Assembly: GCA_030831165.1 (NCBI GenBank)
Contig: JAURLP010000033.1
Location: 94,016 to 158,015 of the forward strand
DNA from: Gammaproteobacteria bacterium
GTDB taxonomy: Bacteria > Pseudomonadota > Gammaproteobacteria > Pseudomonadales > Pseudohongiellaceae
Reading direction: 5' to 3'
DNA: 64,000 bases
Positions within the stretch are counted from its first letter, which is position 1; each line of letters begins with the position of its first letter. The position numbers and the translations under genes were made by a program. Below, one piece after another: positions 29,129 to 37,464 of the stretch. Under the pieces are notes generated by a model. That model did no database searches and had not been told where the DNA came from. It saw only the letters and a program-made list of their open reading frames with translations.

Positions 29129-29142
29129 TTGATTTATATCAA
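29129..29142. promoter_or_regulatory. candidate FNR/Anr binding site
   Basis: TTGAT-TTAT-ATCAA matches the FNR/Anr consensus perfectly. It lies 76 bases before the DUF1552 start, close to where a class II activator site would lie, although no good -10 box is obvious. Confidence 0.55.
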
Positions 29143-29217
29143 ATAAACATTTTTTAAGAAACAGACTTAAAAGTAACGAGTTAAATAAAGTAAAAATATA
29201 CTTAAGAGGGCAAAAAA

Positions 29218-30552
29218 ATGATGATATTCAAAAAAGCACTAGATCGTCGTACGGTTCTTCGGGGAGCAGGTGCTTCAGTGGCATTGCCATTCATGGGCGC
29301 GATGGTGCCGGCCCTGACTGCTACCGCACAAACAGCGGCCATGCGTCCAAGTCGCGCGGGTTTTGTCTATATTCCTCACGGTTTTATTATGACCGACGCG
29401 GTGGATTATTGGACACCTGCAACAACAGGCCATAATTTTGAAATGTCTAAAACTTTGGAGCCCTTATCCGCCTTTAGAAACCAGATGACTGTTGTCAGTA
29501 ATTTGATGGGTGCTGATGGTTCTGGCCAGCATACTGGTGCAACGACAGCATGGTTGACAGATATGTATCCTGAGAAAACTCAGGGAGCCGATATTGGTGC
29601 TGGAATTTCAATTGACCAAGTTATCGCTAATCAGATTGGGCAAGACACTATCTTCCCCTCTATGCAGTTGGCCATCGAAGATATTACTAGCCTGCTGGGT
29701 GCTTGCGACTCTGGTTTCAGCTGTGCATACCTGGATCAGGTTTCCTGGGCATCTGAAGATACCCCTCTACCTACTCAGGTAAACCCTCGAACTGTATTTG
29801 AGCGTATGTTTGGTGGTAGCGGTACTGCTGAACAACGCCTGGCCAGAATGCAACAGAACAGAAGTATCCTTGACTCCGTTTTGGAAGAAGCGCATCGAAC
29901 TGAATCCACTCTGGATTCTGAAGACCGTATTCGTCTAGGCGATTTCCTGGAAAATATTAGGGAAGTAGAAAGACGCATCCAGAATGCCGAAAGACGCTCT
30001 GGTGATCTTGCCGGGATTGCCCCTGAATCTCCAATGGGGGTTCCAGAACTTTACGAAGATCATGTCGATGTGATGTATGATTTGCTCCACATTGCATTCC
30101 AGGCTGACATCACAAGGGTTTTCTCATTAATGATGGCTCGTGATCTCAGTCACTTAAGTTACCCTCAGATAGGTGTGCCTGATCCTCATCACTCAATTTC
30201 TCATCACGCAGATCGTCCTGATGTAATTGAGAAACACTTTAAAGTGAATCACTATCACGTGCAGTTGATCTCACGTTTTATCGAAAAATTAGCGACTACA
30301 CCTGATGGCGATGGTTCATTACTGGATCACTCTATGCTACTGATCGGTAGTGGTATGAGTAACGGTAATATGCATATTAAAACACGTCTACCAAATGTTA
30401 TTGTTAGTGGCATGATTGAAGGTAACCGTCACATCGCCGTTGATGATATTTCACGAACGATTGGTCAGTTACATCTGGATATTGCTCACCAGATGGGTGT
30501 TGAGATCAATGACTTCGGTAGAAGTAGTGGTCGAACTGTCGGGCTGGCATAA
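29218..30552 (+). CDS. DUF1552 Tat-exported protein
   Basis: A 444-residue protein of the DUF1552 family, of unknown function. The N-terminus has a twin-arginine signal (DRRTVLRGAG followed by a hydrophobic stretch ending TATAQ), so it is probably exported folded, with a cofactor or metal. Conserved pieces include GFVYIPHGF, GSGQHTGATTAWLT, DLSHLSYPQIGVPDPHHSISHH and LLIGSGMSNGN; the His-rich DPHHSISHHAD stretch could bind a metal. The fold is related to the DUF1501/sulfatase group by general appearance. It is encoded next to DUF1592 in most genomes that have it, implying a shared complex. AGAGGG lies eight bases upstream of the start. A strong terminator follows. Confidence 0.92.
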   Translation: MMIFKKALDRRTVLRGAGASVALPFMGAMVPALTATAQTAAMRPSRAGFVYIPHGFIMTDAVDYWTPATTGHNFEMSKTLEPLSAFRNQMTVVSNLMGADGSGQHTGATTAWLTDMYPEKTQGADIGAGISIDQVIANQIGQDTIFPSMQLAIEDITSLLGACDSGFSCAYLDQVSWASEDTPLPTQVNPRTVFERMFGGSGTAEQRLARMQQNRSILDSVLEEAHRTESTLDSEDRIRLGDFLENIREVERRIQNAERRSGDLAGIAPESPMGVPELYEDHVDVMYDLLHIAFQADITRVFSLMMARDLSHLSYPQIGVPDPHHSISHHADRPDVIEKHFKVNHYHVQLISRFIEKLATTPDGDGSLLDHSMLLIGSGMSNGNMHIKTRLPNVIVSGMIEGNRHIAVDDISRTIGQLHLDIAHQMGVEINDFGRSSGRTVGLA

Positions 30553-30611
30553 GCTGGCATAAAACGTTAGCAAATTCAGTTGGGATTCCTGACTGATATT
30601 TAAATCGAAAT

Positions 30612-30648
30612 TGCCAGGTTATTGAGAAAAAATAGCCTGGCATTTTTT
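30612..30648 (+). terminator. intrinsic terminator after DUF1552
   Basis: Stem TGCCAGG / CCTGGCA (30612-30618 with 30636-30642) with a partly paired 17-base loop and six T. It separates the DUF1592-DUF1552 pair from the ankyrin gene. Confidence 0.88.
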
Positions 30649-30704
30649 CAGAGATTTATTAAATTGTTTTGATGGTTTAAAAGAAAAACTTTAGAGGTCA
30701 GCTC

Positions 30705-32333
30705 ATGCAAATAATCAAACGCACAATAACATTGATATTCGTATTGTTCATTACAGCGTTAACTGTACCGGCAAGCGCCCAGAATGAACAAAGTCTTGAT
30801 GATTTGAGAGTTGCTTTAGCATCGGGCATGGATGTGGATTCTGCAAAAGCCGATGGCACGACTCTTTTAATGGAAGCTATTTATTACCGTGAAGCCGACA
30901 AAGCTCGCTTGCTGATTGAATCCGGTGCAGATGTTAATGCTGAAAACCGTTATGGCATGACGCCTATATTTCTTGCTGCACGAGCCGGTATGAGTGATAT
31001 CGGTATTTTGCTTCTAAGTGCTGGAGTCAACCCCAATAGCACAAATGCAGAAGGTGAGACCCTGCTCATGACGGCATCTAAAGCTGGGGCCACCGACCTC
31101 GTAAGAGCCCTTTTAACCAACGATCTAGATAGAATGATCGTTGGTGTTGATCCTAATCTGACTGAAAGTTGGAGAGGTCAAACTGCACTAATGTGGGCGG
31201 CAGCAGAAGATCACACAGATGTAATCCAGGTCTTGATAGATGGTGGTGCTCATATTAATAAGTTGTCAGCTTATCAAAAATTTATAGAGCCAGATCCAGA
31301 TAAACGTCAAGGTGGTTTCGTATACCCACGAATTCCCAAAGGGCGCTTTTCAGCATTACATTTTGCAGCAAGGGAAGGTAAATTGGCTGCTGCTCAAACA
31401 CTTATATATAACGGTGCGAATTTAGATATCCAAGATGAAGAAGGTAGTACTCCGGCCTTGCTAGCAACACTGAATGGTCATTATGAGATTGCCGCTGCTT
31501 TGTTAAATGCTGGCGCAGATGTCAATATCCAGGATAAGCGTGGTCGAACATTATTATTTATGGCAACTGATATGCATACATTGGATGCCAATCCTCGCCC
31601 TGGACCTAAACCCTATGGTGAGTTAGATAGCCTGGATATCATAAAACTGGCGTTGGAAAAAGGGGCTGACCCCAACCTGACGCTTACAGATGGTTTGCCT
31701 TCATGGTTGGCTCAGGGTTCAGCGCATAATGGCTTGCTTAATAAAGGTGCTACGCCACTTTTAAGGGCATCGATGTCAGGTGATTTGGAGGTAATTAATC
31801 TACTTCTAGAAGCCGGTGCAGACCCTTACCTGGTAACTGAAGAAAGAGAAGGGGGGCGTGGCAACCCTAATGGCCTCACTAATGTTGTCATGGCGGCAGC
31901 AGGTATTAGCTGGAGACCATCCATAAGTCGAGGTCGTGATGCCGATGCAGTTGCAGCTCTGGATTTATTCTTGAATGAGTATGATTTTGATATTAATGCA
32001 GTAAACCAGGCCGGAGCGACAGCTCTTCATGGCGCTGTAATGCGCGGTTCTCCGGAAATCGTACAGTATCTTGGTGATAATGGCGCTGATTTTACTGCTT
32101 TGCTCCCTAATGCCACAGGTGAAGATATGTATGCTGAAGGCTCTGATTTGTCACCATTGGATCTCGCTCTGGGTGTTATTGATTTAAGACTAGAGCCAAA
32201 TCCTGAAGTTGAAGCGGTAATAAGGAGCTTTATGACGGAAGCTGATTTTGATGCGATTGAAGCTAAAAAAGCAGAATTACGTCAGCAGAGAGCAGCTGAA
32301 CAAGCTGCCTCTGAAGCTGAAGAATCAGTCTAG
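30705..32333 (+). CDS. secreted ankyrin-repeat protein
   Basis: A 542-residue protein with a signal peptide ending ASAQN and about nine ankyrin repeats (recurring G.T.LM.A, DV..LL..GADVN patterns, for example KARLLIESGADVNAENRYGMTPI and EIAAALLNAGADVNIQDKRGRT). The last 40 residues are a charged Ala/Glu-rich helix (EAKKAELRQQRAAEQAASEAEES). It is presumably a periplasmic or surface binding scaffold. Ankyrin genes commonly sit beside DUF1592-DUF1552 pairs, so it may bind their product. No catalytic domain is visible. Ends in a short gap before the convergent amrS gene. Confidence 0.93.
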   Translation: MQIIKRTITLIFVLFITALTVPASAQNEQSLDDLRVALASGMDVDSAKADGTTLLMEAIYYREADKARLLIESGADVNAENRYGMTPIFLAARAGMSDIGILLLSAGVNPNSTNAEGETLLMTASKAGATDLVRALLTNDLDRMIVGVDPNLTESWRGQTALMWAAAEDHTDVIQVLIDGGAHINKLSAYQKFIEPDPDKRQGGFVYPRIPKGRFSALHFAAREGKLAAAQTLIYNGANLDIQDEEGSTPALLATLNGHYEIAAALLNAGADVNIQDKRGRTLLFMATDMHTLDANPRPGPKPYGELDSLDIIKLALEKGADPNLTLTDGLPSWLAQGSAHNGLLNKGATPLLRASMSGDLEVINLLLEAGADPYLVTEEREGGRGNPNGLTNVVMAAAGISWRPSISRGRDADAVAALDLFLNEYDFDINAVNQAGATALHGAVMRGSPEIVQYLGDNGADFTALLPNATGEDMYAEGSDLSPLDLALGVIDLRLEPNPEVEAVIRSFMTEADFDAIEAKKAELRQQRAAEQAASEAEESV

Positions 32334-32356
32334 GCATAAATCTTTAAAATAACTGC

Positions 32357-33433
32357 CTAGTCTCCGAACTTAACTAATTGGCGTTTTGGCCCCCAATTAC
32401 CGGGCTGTTTATCAAAATATCCCGGTAACCTGGTTTGGCACTCCTTACATTTACCATCCTGATCAAGATGCCAGAAACCTAGTTGGTAGCGATCCCTTTT
32501 TATAAGCAATGCATTGCAGTTTGAGCAGTACGTGGAGCCTCCGATTGCATCACTTACGTTTCCGGTGTAAACATGGTGCAGGCCGTTTTTCAGAGCAATT
32601 TCACGAGATTTTGTTAAAGACAACGGTGAAGTATGACTTTTTTCGCGCATTTTAAAATCTGGATGAAATGCTGTGAAATGAAGAGGAACATCGGGGCCTA
32701 AATTATCCATAATCCAGGTTGATAAGGCTTCAACTTCCTTGTTGCTATCATTTTCTCCAGGTATTAATAGTGTGGTTAATTCTAGCCATGTGTCTGTTTC
32801 TTGTTTCACATAAAGAATAGTATCAAGTACATCGGCAAGTTTTCCGCCACAAAGTTGATAATAAAATTTCTCGGAAAATGCTTTTAAATCAATATTGGCA
32901 GCATCCATATTGGCAAAAAACTCCTGCCTTGGTAAGGGGCAAATATACCCAGCTGTCACTGCGACAGCTTTAATATTTTTCTCCCTGGAAGCCTGTGCCA
33001 CATCGATGGCATATTCATGAAATATAACAGGATCATTATAGGTATAGGCGATACTCAGGCAGTTAAGGTCGGCAGCCGCTTGAGCTAATTGTTGAGGGGA
33101 TGCAGCACTGGCTAATGACTCCATTTGTCGGGATTTGCTGATATCCCAGTTTTGGCAAAATTTGCAGGAAAGGTTGCAGCCGGCTGTACCAAATGAAAGG
33201 ACTGGAGAGCCAGGGTAAAAATGATTAAGGGGTTTCTTTTCAATGGGGTCTATGCAAAAACCACTGGAACGACCATAACTGGTTAAAACAATTTCATCAT
33301 TCTCACAGGCGCGAACGAAACAAAGCCCGCGCTGGCCGTTGCGTAACTTGCAAGCACGTGGGCACAGGTCGCACTGAATTCGATTGTCTTCAGTTGCATG
33401 CCAGTAGCGAGTTTTTACAGTTGTGGCCATCAT
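32357..33433 (-). CDS. amrS: AmmeMemoRadiSam system radical SAM protein AmrS
   Basis: A radical SAM enzyme of the AmrS (PflA-like) family, about 359 residues. The cluster motif is CNLSCKFC in AGCNLSCKFCQNW. The N-terminus has a Cys-rich segment (CDLCPRACKLRNGQRGLCFVR) and the C-terminus a zinc-ribbon-like pair (CSNCNALL ... CKECQTRLPG), both typical. An in-frame TTG at 33448 lies upstream; the ATG pair at 33433/33430 is preferred. TATAAT occupies 33446-33441, so transcription would start at or just before the ATG. It diverges from the MEMO-AMMECR1 gene with a gap of about 42 bases. Substrate and product are unknown for the system. Confidence 0.93.
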   Translation of the reverse strand: MMATTVKTRYWHATEDNRIQCDLCPRACKLRNGQRGLCFVRACENDEIVLTSYGRSSGFCIDPIEKKPLNHFYPGSPVLSFGTAGCNLSCKFCQNWDISKSRQMESLASAASPQQLAQAAADLNCLSIAYTYNDPVIFHEYAIDVAQASREKNIKAVAVTAGYICPLPRQEFFANMDAANIDLKAFSEKFYYQLCGGKLADVLDTILYVKQETDTWLELTTLLIPGENDSNKEVEALSTWIMDNLGPDVPLHFTAFHPDFKMREKSHTSPLSLTKSREIALKNGLHHVYTGNVSDAIGGSTYCSNCNALLIKRDRYQLGFWHLDQDGKCKECQTRLPGYFDKQPGNWGPKRQLVKFGD

Positions 33434-33440
33434 GTTAGGA

Positions 33441-33446
33441 TTATAC
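33441..33446 (-). promoter_or_regulatory. consensus -10 box of amrS
   Basis: TATAAT read on the minus strand, separated from the ATG at 33433 by CCTAAC only. The start of transcription would fall on or next to the start codon, implying a leaderless or near-leaderless message. The -35 is weak. Confidence 0.5.
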
Positions 33447-33475
33447 AAGCAATAAATTTAATAAAGTGATTAAGT

Positions 33476-34837
33476 ATGACTAGTATACGCTCAGCCGCAG
33501 TAGCTGGGACATTTTACCCTGGCAATCCACAGGAATTGACCTTGTCAGTTGATTCGATGCTGGATGCGGTGAAAAGTGAAGAGCCCTGCCCCAAGGTTAT
33601 TATTGCGCCCCATGCAGGTTATATCTATTCAGGCGCTGTGGCAGCTAAAGTTTATGGCAGATTGAAAAATCGCAAACACAAAATAACAAAGGTTGTTTTA
33701 TTAGGTCCTTCTCATAAAGTTGCTTTTAAAGGTATAGCCGCTCCAAGTTCCGATAAATTTTGTACGCCCTTAGGTGAGATTTCCCTGGATGTCGAGAGCA
33801 TTAAATTTTTGGCGGCAATGGATGACATTCTTTTTATGGATCAAGCGCATACCCAAGAACACAGTCTGGAAGTGCATTTACCCTTCCTGCAAAGAGCACT
33901 TGGAACTTTTGAATTAATACCATTAGTAGTTGGCTCCGCAAGTAAAGAAGACGTAGCACTTATACTGGAACGTCTTTGGGGTGGAGATGAGACGCTAATA
34001 GTAATCAGTTCGGATCTCAGTCATTATCATGAATATGCTGAAGCTCAACAAATGGATACCGAAACGTCGGAAAAAATTGTTTCTTTAAAAGATAATTTAA
34101 CCGGGAGTGAGGCTTGTGGCTGCCAGCCATTAAATGGCCTTTTGTATTTAGCGAATCGCCATGGGATGAAAGTCAAGCAAGTTGAATTAAAGAATTCAGG
34201 TGATACAGCTGGCTCTAAAGATCGCGTGGTAGGTTATGGAGCATTTGTGATTAATTCAGGAGAGCTCGTTAAAAAAGATCATGCCTATTCTCTGGCAAAT
34301 AGACAGACTATGTTGCATGTTGCCCGTGATGCCATAATGCAAAGATTAATAGGCAATAAAGATATAAAAATTAATCTGAAGTTATTTCCGGCGTATTTAT
34401 TGGAAAAAAAAGGAACATTCGTTACACTCAATATAAATGGTAAATTGCGAGGTTGTATTGGTAGTCTGAGTCCACAACGACCCTTAATTATAGATATCAT
34501 TCACAATGCTCAGGCTGCAGCATTTCATGACCCCCGTTTTAAACCTTTAAGCTTAATAGAGTTTCAAAATATAGAAATACATATCTCTGTTTTGACTGAA
34601 GCACGTAATATGTCTATTAGTGGTAAGCAAGACTTACTTGCACAATTATGCCCCGGAAAAGATGGCATTATTCTTAAAGAAAAAGGTAAAAATGCAACTT
34701 ACTTACCTTCTGTCTGGGAGAAAATTCCTAAACCTGAAGACTTCATTTATGAATTAAGACGCAAAGCTGGTTTAGACCCGGAAGCTTGGGATGAGAGTAT
34801 CCAAGTGATGCGTTATGAAACGATAGAATTTTCATAA
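33476..34837 (+). CDS. MEMO-AMMECR1 fusion (AmmeMemoRadiSam proteins B and A)
   Basis: A 453-residue cytoplasmic fusion. Residues about 1-265 are MEMO-like (AAVAGTFYPGNPQEL, IIAPHAGYIYSGAVAAKVYG, LGPSHKV, HSLEVHLPFLQ, SSDLSHYH), with the His/Asp/Cys positions of the extradiol-dioxygenase-like fold present (His in APHAGY, His in GPSHK, His in AHTQEHSLEVH, Cys in GCQPLNGL). Residues about 270-453 are AMMECR1 (FVTLNINGKLRGCIGSL, ARNMS, LCPGKDGIILKEKGKNATYLPSVWEKIP). Fusion and divergence from amrS together give the complete AmmeMemoRadiSam set. The reaction is unknown; a link to redox chemistry or biosynthesis is inference. Confidence 0.94.
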   Translation: MTSIRSAAVAGTFYPGNPQELTLSVDSMLDAVKSEEPCPKVIIAPHAGYIYSGAVAAKVYGRLKNRKHKITKVVLLGPSHKVAFKGIAAPSSDKFCTPLGEISLDVESIKFLAAMDDILFMDQAHTQEHSLEVHLPFLQRALGTFELIPLVVGSASKEDVALILERLWGGDETLIVISSDLSHYHEYAEAQQMDTETSEKIVSLKDNLTGSEACGCQPLNGLLYLANRHGMKVKQVELKNSGDTAGSKDRVVGYGAFVINSGELVKKDHAYSLANRQTMLHVARDAIMQRLIGNKDIKINLKLFPAYLLEKKGTFVTLNINGKLRGCIGSLSPQRPLIIDIIHNAQAAAFHDPRFKPLSLIEFQNIEIHISVLTEARNMSISGKQDLLAQLCPGKDGIILKEKGKNATYLPSVWEKIPKPEDFIYELRRKAGLDPEAWDESIQVMRYETIEFS

Positions 34838-34875
34838 TAAATTTATCTGTGGCATCATGTCGGTGTAAAATCTAG

Positions 34876-34910
34876 CGCCTTAAGACAAGTTTATTAGGCG
34901 TTTTCTTTTT
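34876..34910 (+). terminator. weak terminator-like hairpin
   Basis: CGCCT / AGGCG (34876-34880 with 34896-34900) with a 15-base loop followed by TTTTCTTTTT. It may end the MEMO-AMMECR1 transcript before the ATP-grasp gene. The stem is short. Confidence 0.45.
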
Positions 34911-34937
34911 GATAAACTTAGGTTCCTCAAAGCTTGA

Positions 34938-36377
34938 ATGGCAATTAATTGGAAGTCATATAATCCCGGTAAATTTTACGACGAGTTAATAAGCTCGCCC
35001 GGATACCCACGTAAAGCGGCCCGAATTCTAACAAAGTATTTATCGTCTTTAAGCCATGAAGAGCTTAAAGAACGAAAAGCTTCGATTGAGCATGCAATAA
35101 AAAGCATGGGTATATCGTTTACCGTCTATAGTGAGGCAGGCAATATTGACCGGCAGTGGCCTTTTGACTTAATCCCAAGAATCATCCCTGAGAAAGAATG
35201 GATCCCAACCAACGAAGGTTTAAAGCAAAGGCAAAGAGCTTTAAATTGCTTTATTCATGATGTTTACAATGACGGAAAAATTTTCAAAGATAAAGTTCTG
35301 CCTATAGAACTCATTAAAAAGTCCAAAAATTACCGTAAAGAATGCAAAGGAATGAAGCCAGTACATGAAGTCTGGGCAAACATATGTGGTACAGATTTAA
35401 TTCGAGATGCTGATGGAAAATTCTATGTATTAGAAGATAACTTGAGAGTGCCTTCTGGTGTGTCATACATGTTGGAAAACAGAACGGTAACCAAACGAGT
35501 TTTTCCTGAATTATTTGAGAATTATGATATTCAGCCGATAACGGATTATCCAAGCCAGCTGTTTGATACTCTGGCTGCCATTTCTCCCATACCAAAAGAT
35601 TACCCGGAAGTTGTTGTATTAACTCCGGGGATTTTTAACTCAGCATATTTTGAGCACTCTTTCTTGGCCCAACAAATGGGTTGTGAGTTGGTCCAGGGTA
35701 GTGACTTAGTGGTTGAAGATGATCATGTTTTTATGAAAACGATCGAAGGGCTTGCCCCGGTAGATGTAATTTATCGGCGTATCGATGATCAGTTCTTAGA
35801 CCCTGAGGTGTTTTATCCGGATTCAGCTTTAGGTGTTCCTGGCTTAATGCGCGCCTGGCTAAAGGGGAATGTTGGTTTAGCCAATGCGCCAGGGGCAGGG
35901 GTAGCAGATGATAAGGTGATTTATACTTTTGTCCCCAAAATGATCAAATATTATCTCGATGAAGATGCGATCTTGCCAAATGTTCCAAGTTATTTATGTA
36001 TCGATAAAAAACAATGTCAGCATGTATTAAAAAATCTCGATAAGCTGGTTGTCAAACCAGCCAATGAATCTGGAGGATATGGCATGCTGATCGGTCCACA
36101 GTCAACTAAAAAAGAACGTGACGAGTTTGCCCGAAAAATTAAAGCTAACCCTCGGGAATTTATGGCTCAGCCTTTAATTGCGTTATCAACTTCACCGGTC
36201 TTGGGTGAAAACACAATAGAGCCACGGCATATAGATTTAAGACCTTTCTGTTTACAGGCAGGTAGTTCTTATGTAACACCTGGTGGTTTAACTCGCGTTG
36301 CTATGGTTAAAGGTTCTTATGTGGTCAACTCTTCTCAAGGTGGCGGTAGTAAAGATACCTGGATAGTCCGAGAGTAA
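34938..36377 (+). CDS. circularly permuted ATP-grasp protein (COG2308 type)
   Basis: A 479-residue ATP-grasp protein of the circularly permuted type 2 family (DUF404/DUF407). Landmarks: RQRALNCFIHDVYNDGKI, the central DLIRDADGKFYVLEDNLRVPSGVSYMLENR, the LTPGIFNSAYFEHSFLAQQMGCELV strand-loop, and the phosphate-binding VVKPANESGGYGMLIGP. Family knowledge predicts ATP-dependent amide or peptide bond formation (an amidoligase), possibly making the substrate on which transglutaminase and Anbu act. The alpha-E gene follows within 62 bases on the same strand, which is the standard partner. Its usual further partners, transglutaminase and Anbu, are displaced about 8.6 kb upstream. Confidence 0.93.
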   Translation: MAINWKSYNPGKFYDELISSPGYPRKAARILTKYLSSLSHEELKERKASIEHAIKSMGISFTVYSEAGNIDRQWPFDLIPRIIPEKEWIPTNEGLKQRQRALNCFIHDVYNDGKIFKDKVLPIELIKKSKNYRKECKGMKPVHEVWANICGTDLIRDADGKFYVLEDNLRVPSGVSYMLENRTVTKRVFPELFENYDIQPITDYPSQLFDTLAAISPIPKDYPEVVVLTPGIFNSAYFEHSFLAQQMGCELVQGSDLVVEDDHVFMKTIEGLAPVDVIYRRIDDQFLDPEVFYPDSALGVPGLMRAWLKGNVGLANAPGAGVADDKVIYTFVPKMIKYYLDEDAILPNVPSYLCIDKKQCQHVLKNLDKLVVKPANESGGYGMLIGPQSTKKERDEFARKIKANPREFMAQPLIALSTSPVLGENTIEPRHIDLRPFCLQAGSSYVTPGGLTRVAMVKGSYVVNSSQGGGSKDTWIVRE

Positions 36378-36439
36378 GTTCGGAAGTCCCAGCAAAAAGA
36401 ATAGCGGAAAATAACAGTTAAGTAATGAGTGCCTAAAGA

Positions 36440-37402
36440 ATGTTATCGAGTGTTGCCGAAAGAGTATATTGGTTAGGGCGCTATCTTGAGCGTGCTGAGA
36501 ATTCAGCGCGCTTATTAAAAATTTATTCCGCCATGCTTTTTGATTTACCTCGTGGCTCTAAGCTGGACTGGAGCACCCTGATAGATATCAGTGGTAGTCA
36601 TGAAAGATATAAAGAACACCATACAAGCTATGATGAAAAAGCAGTTGTAAACTTTTTACTTGGTGATTCGAAGAATCGAAATTCTATTTTCGAATGCCTG
36701 GTTCTTGCCAGAGAAAATGCGCGAACCAGCCGTGAGATTATTCCCTCTGAAATATGGGAGCAGGTAAATGCGCTTTACTATACGGTTAAAGAAAGCATTA
36801 ACCCGAGATTGGGCAGGGCAAATCGTTACACTCTCCTGGAAGAGATAATGGCAAAATCACAACGGATTGAAGGCTTGTTTGTTAGTAGTATGAGCCACAA
36901 TGAGGCGTATTCATTTATTGAATTAGGAAGAAAATTAGAGCGTGCTGACATGACAAGTCGTTTGGTTGATGTGGGCTCGATAAATTTATTTCCCGCATTT
37001 GCAGAAAAAACTGAGCATCAGATTATCGAGCCTTATGAAAACATTATTTGGATTAATGTGCTGCGCTGTCTTGGAGGGTTTCAGGCTTATCGGCAGCAAG
37101 TGCATAATCGTGTTAGTGGAAATCTGGTTGTTCGATTCTTGCTTCAGGATGAAGAATTTCCTCGAGCAATAGGATTTTGCCTTTCTGATTTGGCGCAAAA
37201 CTTGGGAAAACTGCCCCGCAATGAAGATGTAAAAAGGGCGGTTGGAAGGGTTAAACGAATCACCCATGAAGTCGATGTGGAAAGTTTGCTGGAAAAAGGG
37301 TTACTGGAATTTATCGATGAGTTACAGATATCCATCGCGGATATTCATGATGAAATCAGTAGAATCTGGTTCACTCCGGTAAACATCCAGAATGCTGGCT
37401 GA
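36440..37402 (+). CDS. alpha-E domain protein (COG2307)
   Basis: An all-alpha protein of about 320 residues (DUF403/alpha-E). It opens with the family signature MLSSVAERVYWLGRYLERAENSARLL and has a second one in YSFIELGRKLERADMTSRLVDVG. The conserved Glu/Arg pairs in these repeats are thought to bind the partner or a phosphate. It always accompanies the circularly permuted ATP-grasp protein, often as a fusion; here the two are separate genes 62 bases apart. No membrane segment or signal peptide. Predicted to work with the ATP-grasp enzyme, but its own activity is unknown. It runs towards the second Anbu gene, which is convergent. Confidence 0.92.
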   Translation: MLSSVAERVYWLGRYLERAENSARLLKIYSAMLFDLPRGSKLDWSTLIDISGSHERYKEHHTSYDEKAVVNFLLGDSKNRNSIFECLVLARENARTSREIIPSEIWEQVNALYYTVKESINPRLGRANRYTLLEEIMAKSQRIEGLFVSSMSHNEAYSFIELGRKLERADMTSRLVDVGSINLFPAFAEKTEHQIIEPYENIIWINVLRCLGGFQAYRQQVHNRVSGNLVVRFLLQDEEFPRAIGFCLSDLAQNLGKLPRNEDVKRAVGRVKRITHEVDVESLLEKGLLEFIDELQISIADIHDEISRIWFTPVNIQNAG

Positions 37403-37464
37403 GTATTTATTAAAAATTGACTTCTACAATTAGTTAGTACATCAGCCTATTTGCGCTAAGTAGA

